A stretch of DNA of 64,000 nucleotides, taken from positions 8,057,477 through 8,121,476 of the forward strand of contig OY755045.1 of assembly GCA_963576565.1 (NCBI GenBank), written 5' to 3'. The DNA comes from Aspidapion aeneum. Lineage: Eukaryota; Arthropoda; Insecta; Coleoptera; Brentidae. Below the pieces are notes generated by a model. That model made no database searches and was not told where the DNA came from. It saw only the letters and a list, made by a program, of their open reading frames with translations. Shown piece after piece: positions 56,646 to 64,000 of the stretch; position 1 is the stretch's first letter; each line of letters opens with the position of its first letter. A program made the translations under genes and the position numbers.

Positions 56646-57392
56646 TAGCCCTCCATATCCTCAGTACTGACCTTCTGCAGAACATGAAACCTTGGTGACA
56701 AGCATGCTTAAAAGGGAAAAAGGAGTACATGAAGAAACTGGATTAAAATAACAAAGAAAAAGCTGTAAACAAAACTATGATGATATCTAAACTGCATCGT
56801 AACGTAAAGAACATAAATAAGAAAAAGACTGAAAAAATACCGCGGGATAAGATGCTGTTACACACTCGAAACCTTTCTTCTTTTATTTCTTCTTATCTTT
56901 ATTTTATTGATCAAGCTTCGAAGATTTATTCGGTTCTATCGCTTCTTCTATTGGGTACCATCGGGTACCATCAAATACCATACCATCATCGGGTATACCA
57001 TCGAGTTCGGCCGCGGTTTGACTGAATGATAGGATAGTTCAGCTTGGTACTGTCTCGTTGATCTGTTTATTTGCATGCTTCTTTGCATGCCTGTGGTACG
57101 AATTTATAATCGATTGGGATCTATACATAAAAGTAGAAGTAAAGGTAAGTAAACTTTGTTTCTTAGTTTGGTACCACCAGTAGACTGGAGCATGTTAGTA
57201 TCTACTTGTTTTAAACATCAGAACTACGGATTATATAACATTGAAAGGTTGGATTTGACCACATTTCTATATACACTGCGGACCTAAATAGACCCCCCCC
57301 TCTTCTAACTTTCAAACAAAAGGAGATATCGATTTCTGGTAAAAATTATTTTTAACGGAACTTTTTTGAGAACATTTGAGCTAGGTGACAGT
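56646..57392. other. Intergenic; short GGTACCATC run
   Basis: GGGTACCATC words repeat between about 56946 and 57000. No gene. Confidence 0.4.
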
Positions 57393-57404
57393 TATGTCAA
57401 ACTA

Positions 57405-58015
57405 CTACTACTACTATGTCGGTTTAGAAAGTTTTTCTACGTAGTCCAACGCCTATTTTCAAACTCCTTTGATCCTGACAATCATCTTTTGTCAGGTTTT
57501 TTTGACTCATTGATCTTTGGATTGACTGTTGTTGCCATTCTAGTTTAGGACGCCCTCTTTTTCTGCGCCCTATTGGTTGCCATTCTAGGACCTGCTTTGG
57601 TAATCTTTTGTCTTTCATCCGTTGTATATGGCCGTACCATATCAGTTGCCTTCTAGTGATGTCATCCGTTATGCTTCCCTCGATTCCCATTCTTTCTTTT
57701 ATGATCTCATTTCTTATGTGATCTATTCTAGAAATTCTCATTGATCTTCTTATTGCATCCATTTCGACACTTTCCATTTTTGTTTTGTATTTTTCTGTTA
57801 CGCTACAAGTCTCTATTCCATACAACAGCGTGCTTTTCACCATTGTTTCATATATGTTAAATTTACATTCTTTTTTATCTCTTTGCTCCATAAAATACTG
57901 TTAAGACATCCAATAACCTTTTTTGCTTTAACTATTCTTTTTTCCAGTTCTTTACACTCTGTTCCTGTCTTATCAAATGTGACACAGAAGTATACATACC
58001 CATTGCATGGAGATG
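57405..58015 (-). mobile_element. LINE-A copy 8 with 12-bp target duplication
   Basis: 5'-truncated. It encodes NIYETMVKSTLLYGIETCSV, MDAIRRSMRISRIDHIRNEI, LIWYGHIQRMKDKRLPKQVL and GRRKRGRPKLEWQQ to the end RRKTF. TATGTCAAACTA occurs at both edges (57393-57404, 58016-58027), and the TAG-repeat tail adjoins the left one. Among the cleanest insertion boundaries in the window. Confidence 0.95.
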
Positions 58016-58027
58016 TATGTCAAACTA

Positions 58028-58381
58028 ATCTAATGTCAAAAATTTGACATAAAAATCAAAATTGTTTAATTGGAAGGGGGGGCATGTAATACCTCTTTCG
58101 AGGGGTATTTTGATTATCTATACAACACATTTAAAATTTACTTTTCGGTCGACTAAAAAAATTAAATTTTTTATTAAAAAAATTAAATTTTTTATTAAGC
58201 AAAAAAAACAGTTTAAATTGATTTATTTTATCATAAATTGAATTTTTATACTTCTAAATTATGTCAGAACCTAAAAATAAGTTAAAAAATTTAAATAAGA
58301 AAACATGCTGTGTGATCATTTTTTTATAACATTTTTTGTTTATTTTAAGTTAAGTAAAAAGTAGGCTAATTTTAATTAAAT
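58028..58381. other. Intergenic
   Basis: AT-rich. TTAAATTTTTTATTAA words are duplicated near 58160-58200. No gene. Confidence 0.4.
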
Positions 58382-58562
58382 AGCGATTGCAACAAAATGG
58401 CGATGTAACAAAATAGCAATGTAACAAAATAGCGACTATTATGATGATTATTTGATACATCGTTATTTTGATGTGTCGATGTTTTGTTACAAACGCTTTT
58501 TTGATACATCGCTATTTTGATAGTCGCTATTTCATTACTCGCCATTTTGTACGTCGCTATTT
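58382..58562. repeat. Inverted minisatellite of GCGATGTAACAAAATA words
   Basis: The left half carries three GCGATGTAACAAAATAGC-like words in plus orientation. The right half carries four or five inverse words (GATACATCGCTATTTTG). It would fold on itself as a multi-register hairpin. It ends at the hAT target site. Confidence 0.85.
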
Positions 58563-58563
58563 T

Positions 58564-59839
58564 CAGTGGCGGCGCGTGATAAAAAGCTTTGGGGGTGCAC
58601 ACCAAAAAATAAAAATAAAAATTGCGGCGCAGGCGAAAATCTTTTTTCAGTGCCACGCTAACTTTATGAGCCTTCGAGTGGGCCGTAATATCATATAATT
58701 TAGAGCAAATAATTAAAAAATGAGATATTTAGTTAGATATTATTATTGTTTTTATAAATAAATAATAAATTATCACACCTAGTTTATTTTCTCCTCTATT
58801 GGCAAAGATGAAAATTTATTTAAATATTGCACGCTAATGCTATCAGAATAAGAAACTTCCGCCATTGTCAAAATTCCCCAGATTAATATATCTACATTTT
58901 CGTAATAAAAAAAAAATTGTGTGTGCTTAAGACCACACGGCAGAAGTGTAAACTTCAACAAGGCGAAATTAATAATACTGGCCAAAAACATATTCTGCAA
59001 AGCGGACCGAACCGAACTCTTCTGTGTACTGGCCTTCATCTGCATCATCATATCGCAGTTAGTCAACTCAAGCCGATTTCACCCGAATGAGCGTTACGTA
59101 GCCGAGCCTGACGGCTCAGTTGAATTTACTACCCACCAAAACTGCTAAACACGCCTAAAGAAGTTTACACTTCAAAAACTACAAACATGTAAAACATCAT
59201 AATTTTTATTTTTTGCATACTTAGTACTTAAAATTTCAACTCTACTCAGTATTATATAATATAATAATTACTTAGTACCGAATACAAAATATCTGATACT
59301 CGAATAGGAAATATCAGTATCTATTCGATACTTGCAATGTAATCGTTGCACACACCAACTACTAAGTGCACGAATTAAAAGTGCCGGTAATCTGCTCTAA
59401 CATGCAACGCGAACCGACGACGCAGGGGTCATCACGGGGGTGCGGGCAGCATTGAGGCTGGTCTTTGTATACGCGCCGTGCAGAAGGAAGGTTCAGATTC
59501 TATGTACTGTAAAATTCTATTGGGACATGTCGTCCTCTCTTTCTATATTTCGTAATTAGCATGCGACATAACATCTAGGGTGCATAGAATTTGGTTCCAG
59601 TAAATAAAAGCGTTATTTGCATATACGTAGTATTCCGGATATGGTTGTTTGATGGAGAGTTTGAACACGAATACAAACACATACATCAGGTATTAATTCC
59701 TAGGGTATACTCCAGTCTTTAGTGAATTTCTTTTGGGATAATTATGAATTAAATCAAGGAATGATCAAAGTTTAATATTTTTTTAAGTAAAATTTGGGAG
59801 TGCACGTGCACATGTGCACTTATGGAGAAACCGCCACTG
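58564..59839. mobile_element. hAT element with 8-bp duplication GCTATTTT
   Basis: Left CAGTGGCGGCGCGTGATAAA, right inverted CAGTGGCGGTTTCTCC, with subterminal GGGTGCAC/GTGCAC words. GCTATTTT is exact at 58556-58563 and 59840-59847. 1276 bp. A short minus-strand remnant (58779-58865) may be the start of a transposase; otherwise AT-rich. Ends are very close to those of the hAT at 35735-37423. Confidence 0.93.
58779..58865 (-). pseudogene. Possible hAT transposase N-terminal stub
   Basis: 28 codons: MAEVSYSDSISVQYLNKFSS then LPIEEKIN and a stop. The KFSSLPIEEKI motif resembles the KFS-LL-DEEKLK start of the hAT relic at 36267. Short, so uncertain. Confidence 0.4.
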
Positions 59840-59847
59840 GCTATTTT

Positions 59848-61263
59848 ATGTGTGATTTAAATTTAAGAATTTTTTTTGGAATTTGGACCTTTTGGAAGAC
59901 AAACCCATCATCTTGTAATGACGCAGCCGCGTACTTGGCAGGTCCTAACTAGAGACCCTGTGTGTATGACATACTTTTACATAAGAAAGACGCGACAAAC
60001 TTATCAAAATCACTGAAATTAACATTTTTTGGTTATGTTATTTTCTTGCCAAGTTCATTGGCGTTTCACTAAAATAATTTAAATTGTCAGCATAAACCTA
60101 CACATTTGACCGCACCATCTATACAGGGTGTTCGGCACATGAACCGTCAAAATTTTTGGGATATTGTTGGGGTCATTTTCTACCTTTTCAACCTTGGAAC
60201 TTGGGTCCTTAGAGTCACGGCTAAAGAGATATGAATTTTTAATTTTTTTTCTGATATTACCCAAAATTCCACCTTAATAATTAATAAATAAATTTTATTA
60301 ATGTCTGAAAAAGCACCTTTTTTTTATAATTCTGTAATCTTATGCTTCTTCAATTGATTAATAGATTTGTTAAAATTGATGTACCAAAGGGACATACGAA
60401 GTTTTTTATTGAAGAACATTAGTAATTTTGTGAAAGAAAACCAATTTCAAAATTAAAAATCAAAAAAAGTATCGACAATTGAGAACTTAATTTTCTTTTA
60501 AAAACTTCTTTAGTTGATTACCTTTCTAACGGTATGCTACACATTGATAAAAAAAAGATTTCTGCTTTAAAATACGGATATTTCGTCAGAAGGGCGAGAT
60601 TCGTTCGGAATTGGTAAGAAAACAATTTGATGTTTATGATCGTTTACCCACTTAAACAAAAGTTAAAATTTTAACAATAATGTATTGTGTTCTTTATTTA
60701 TACATTTTGTTCGAAACGATATAAATAAACATGTTTGTCCGCACCCTCTATATAAGTTTTGTTAAAAATCGTTTATTTTTATTTTCCGATGCTTATGAAT
60801 TAACAAGGACAGAAGTTGCGTCTCTCTCTAAACATCGCTAGAGTATAGAGGACCGATATTTTCATCCTTTGATTTTGACTTAAATAAATTTGACTTGGAA
60901 GAATTTATGGCGTCTCTATTTCTTTAAAATATGTCAAACATACAGAGTCTCTAGTCCTAACATTACTTATTTTTTCCTAATTTATCTTTCCTGTCCTCCT
61001 TTTGGGAGATCAAAACCTGAACTTAGAAGTGAACAATTTTTTTTTAATTCGAGATCCAACCCCAATAAAGCCAGAAACATAGTTTTTAGCCATTACTGTA
61101 CGTACTTATCATGTTATGTATAGTCAATGCCATACCATTTTTTTTCTGGGTGTGCATGCGTCACATTTTTTCGGTAATTGGTGCGTGACAAGATCATCAC
61201 TATGTTTTGTTGCGGGTCACTGGTCAAGCATAGTACTAGCTAATCTAATTCGGTACCATACAT
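59848..61263. other. Intergenic; one weak TIR candidate
   Basis: ACAGGGTGTTCGGCAC near 60124 and inverted AGAGGGTGCGGAC near 60747 might delimit a ~630-bp TIR element (60123-60752), but the match is poor. Otherwise no gene. Confidence 0.35.
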
Positions 61264-61392
61264 GGCCGTACCCAGGGGTAATCAAAGGGTATCGATCCCC
61301 CGAATAAGTGTTAAAATATTTCTTAGCAACACACAAGCGCGGATTTGAGAGGAGGGGTAACGTGGTAATCCCCCTCCTCCACTAGAAAAAAT

Positions 61393-62144
61393 ACTCTGCC
61401 AATATATGGGTACCTAAGGCCTCTTGAGGGGGGCTGGGGCAAAGTCACATGATGTCGAATTTTAAGCTATTTTTTGTGTTTTTTTTTCTGAAATATGTCG
61501 AAAATATGTTAAAAAATCTAAGGCTTGGGGGGGGGAGGCGGGTCCCGGGTCCCCCTCCCTGGGTGCGCCCATGCCTAAGCTCACACTAGGTACTATACTT
61601 ATAGTGTACGTCTGAGCTAATATAACTAAAACCTGAAATATAGTTTATTCAACTCCAGATTCAATTATATTTTGTTTAATACCACACAAGCCATGTTTTG
61701 ACTTAAATTCTCATTTTTAAAATCTACCCCGACCCTTTTTTTTAAACTAAAGTGTATTTTGTTTAACTCCAGACTCAATTACCTTTCGTTTGATATCACA
61801 CACGCCATATTTTCACATAAACTTTAATTTTTAAAATCTACCCCCAATGTTTTATTTGGCTTGCTTTCGGTGGACTTTGTTCATTTATAAATGGGACCAT
61901 CTCGACCCAAAACACAGCCTAGGTACCAAATTGCATTCAAATCGGGCAAGCGGTTTTTAAGTTATGCGCGTTGGTCGTTACAGACAGACATACAGACAGA
62001 CGGCGCGAGAAAAAAGTTTTAAAATCATCTGAAACGCAAAGATATATAAAAATTTTGAAATCGAAGAAACTTTTTTTTTTCTGGAAGAAATTAGGATCAC
62101 CATAATAGCTCACACTACTATAGTATAGTGGTAGTGTGCGCTAA
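61393..62144 (+). mobile_element. Hairpin-ended CAGA element, family H copy 3
   Basis: ACTCTGCCAATATATGGG start, 5' AGCTCACAC hairpin, two (not three) internal ~119-bp units, the AAATCGGGCAAGCGG block, only a short CAGACAGACATACAGACAGA tract, and the 3' TAGCTCACAC hairpin ending GCGCTA. It is itself interrupted near its start by a 155-bp insert. Confidence 0.88.
61419..61573. mobile_element. 155-bp insert with 6-bp flank duplication inside family H
   Basis: CCTAAG stands on both sides (61413-61418, 61574-61579), exactly at the CCTAAGCTCACAC site uninterrupted in copies 1 and 2. Ends are G-rich (GCCTCTTGAGGGGGGC and, inverted, CATGGGCGCACCCAGGG) but not inverse repeats. An inner TAAGGCTTGGGG stretch resembles the first bases of the window. 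Confidence 0.85.
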
Positions 62145-62334
62145 AAATATGCACTTTTTGCTTACAAATAAAGTGATAATATATTACAAATAATTTTTTC
62201 GCCGACTATTACCCCCCCCCCTCCCCTGGATCCGCGCTTGGCATACACAAATAGGACCAAAAAACTGCACAATACTCAAATTTTTATTAAAATTTTTCTA
62301 ATCCCCCCAGAATAATTTTTTTGGCTACGGTCCT

Positions 62335-64000
62335 GATAAGCACGCAAATGATGATACTCGGAATAGTATAATGGTATCGCCATACCTCCTGTGGATTATT
62401 TGGAGTCGATATTTGTGGTATGACATTTTCTGATCTAGATTAGATGATATAAAAAGTTTCTTTTGTAAGTGATCTTATTTGAAAGGTTTTTGCCCCCTTT
62501 TACTTTAGCACTAATTTCGGAATTTGCCTGAAAGATTTAGAACTCATTTTATATACCGCGTTTACAAGTTCACATCTAGGGGTTGAATTTCCATAAGAGG
62601 ATAAAAGACAGATAGAGTATAGCATGTATTAAAAAGAGACCGCGATACGCCCGAGTCTCGCAAAAAGCTTTGCAGCGTTGTCAAAGGTAACCTTGATAAA
62701 TTACTACAGGCGCACGCAGTTGCACTCGTCAAGGGGCTGTAACAGGGGCCTGTGTGTGACAGTGGTATTGTCACCTCAAGTGGCTTAAATGTTGTAAGCT
62801 ACCAACTTAGGCTACAACTTATATAAATTATAAAAAGATTAAATGTTACTATAGGTTATTAAATTTTCACGATCTCGAAAGGGAATTTGACGGTTCTTGG
62901 AGGAAAAGTATGCTATAAACGTTTTTCTCAAATGTATAACTAATGTAGGGTAATCATACATACCTTTTCAATTTTCTTCTTGTAGCTTCACACTTTCACT
63001 TCTTATATTTATTAGTTGAATATCGACTTTTTACTACTATTAAACTTTTGTATTCAAATATTTACACTTCTTAAACTTTTAGGTTTTATAAACCTTTTTT
63101 ATATTTGTTGTAAATATATATATTTATCAAGATCTTAAACGTTGATTGAATGAGTGAAACTATTCAATCAACTGTTTAATTTACTTAATATTACTGTTTA
63201 GGTTTGGGATATGTTATTGATTAAAAATGCCGATTTTAGGGCAACGAATGGTTTGTATTTTGTTGTTAAAATAAACCATAAAACAGATAAAAACATTATT
63301 TCAAAACACTGGAAACAGTAATAAATAAAAGCTTTAAAATTAATAAACTCTAAAAGAAAAGACCAAAATAATTATGAATATTAAAGTTAACAGTTTTATA
63401 CAATGTTAAAATAATTGATAAATTTCCCCAGTTGAAATAAAACCCCCCTTAAGAAGTGTGAATGGAAGCGTAACGTACCAGGCAAAGGCAAACTAAAGAG
63501 TAAACTCCCTGACGACTTTCGAAAGTTTCCCGTCTCAGTTAAAGCGACCCTGCGCTTGAAGGGACAAATATCTTGGCGTTGATTGGCTAGAATTCTACTC
63601 CCTTTCGCCTTGGCGAGAAAGAGATAGACTGCGCTTTAAACGCTCCACTAAGAGACAAAATAGCAATGCAAGCCAGACTTAAAAACCTGTTAGAAAGTAA
63701 AATTACACAGTGTGTTTTTTTAATTGAAAATAGTTTAAAATTTGTTTCCAGTTACAAAATAAGAATTATTTTGATGTTAGTGGCTCAAAGGACATATTAG
63801 CAGAATACAACTTTTATTAAAATACGGCAAACCTGAAAATATGCCTAAAAACAAGTCGCCGAGTTGCCATAAATTTTACTTAATCTTAACCTAGTCTTGC
63901 ATATAATTAATACTTGTTGATGTCAAAACAATATTTAATTAAAAATCTTTAAAAACTTATAAATGGCAAAAATACCATTTATATTCAAATCCCGTTTTGT
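62335..64000. other. Intergenic, no recognised gene
   Basis: A somewhat GC-richer island (about 63470-63680) contains GATTGGCTAG (CCAAT-like) but no visible TATA or reading frame. The minus frame at 62562-62774 has no domain. I see nothing else. Confidence 0.4.

Larger units (their letters stand above)
61334..62240. mobile_element. CAAGCGCGGAT MITE, second copy, split by family H element
   Basis: Ends CAAGCGCGGATTTGAG and ATCCGCGCTTG as in the intact copy at 18126-18280. Subterminal GGGGTAA and ACTATTACCCCCC are also shared. The split falls in an A-rich stretch (empty site CCCTAAAAAAATGCAC). Confidence 0.9.
61264..62334. mobile_element. Outermost layer of a four-level element nest
   Basis: Left GGCCGTACCCAGGGGTAATC and right inverted GGACCGTAGCCA with a CTGGGGGGATTAG continuation are imperfect inverse ends. 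The outer sequence is only about 160 bp (61264-61333, 62241-62334), interrupted by the CAAGCGCGG MITE. No target duplication confirmed. Confidence 0.5.

Noticed and set aside
60123..60752. TIR element delimited by CAGGGTGTTCGG-like ends
   Set aside because: Ends match poorly and no target duplication was found; kept only as a weak note.
1..64000. LTR retrotransposons or endogenous viral sequence
   Set aside because: No paired LTRs, primer-binding site, protease/integrase or capsid-like coding region was recognised.
1..64000. tRNA or rRNA genes
   Set aside because: No cloverleaf with A and B box motifs and no conserved rRNA segment was noticed by eye; a tRNA scan would be decisive.

Overview
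The window looks like intergenic DNA from a large, AT-rich, repeat-laden insect genome, most likely a beetle. The reasons are the RTE-like, R1-like and Penelope-like retroelement remnants, hAT, P-like and TA-targeting DNA transposons, long satellites, and one recognisable host locus that encodes a secreted Ala/Pro/Val-rich cuticular-type protein with the usual split signal peptide. The species call is an inference. I saw no bacterial genes, operons, CRISPR array, LTR retroelement or viral genome.

The only probably functional host gene is on the minus strand at 45776-46521. It has two exons, a TATA box, and a 172-residue product with a signal peptide. Downstream (43.7-45.7 kb) lie five progressively decayed tandem copies of its second exon. 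Nearly all other long reading frames are transposon remnants or satellite translations.

Layout. 0-5.6 kb: diverged satellite units, small MITEs, a LINE-A piece carrying a TA-flanked MITE, and repeat E. 5.6-7.1 kb: tandemly duplicated 3' end of an R1-like LINE. 8.5-10.2 kb: an 8-bp satellite with a 990-bp higher-order period. 10.7-12.2 kb: a foldback element. 12.6-14.7 kb: two LINE-A fragments and the first CAGA-bearing hairpin-ended element (called family H). 16.8-17.7 kb: LINE-C. 18.1-23.2 kb: MITE, repeat E, a hAT relic and a 2.4-kb palindrome. 23.7-25.2 kb: LINE-A with a 10-bp target duplication. 26-32.3 kb: repeat E, P-like element D, an unassigned GGG-ended element with an 8-bp duplication, and RTE-like LINE-B with LINE-A inside it. 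33-35.2 kb: minisatellite and a Penelope-like fragment. 35.6-40 kb: LINE-B split by a hAT (itself carrying a family H copy) and by a foldback, then LINE-C. 40.5-41.8 kb: second D copy. 43.7-46.6 kb: the cuticular locus. 46.9-49.5 kb: LINE-C and LINE-A. 49.8-52.1 kb: a 169-bp satellite. 52.5-62.3 kb: TIR elements, a non-LTR fragment, a foldback, LINE-A copies, a hAT with 8-bp duplication, and a four-layer nest of elements. 62.3-64 kb: nothing recognised.

Recurring themes are several long inverted repeats that would fold into hairpin RNA if transcribed, many insertions whose target duplications or homologous empty sites can be read within this same window, and satellites with higher-order structure. 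Family names A-E and H are labels used only in this report.
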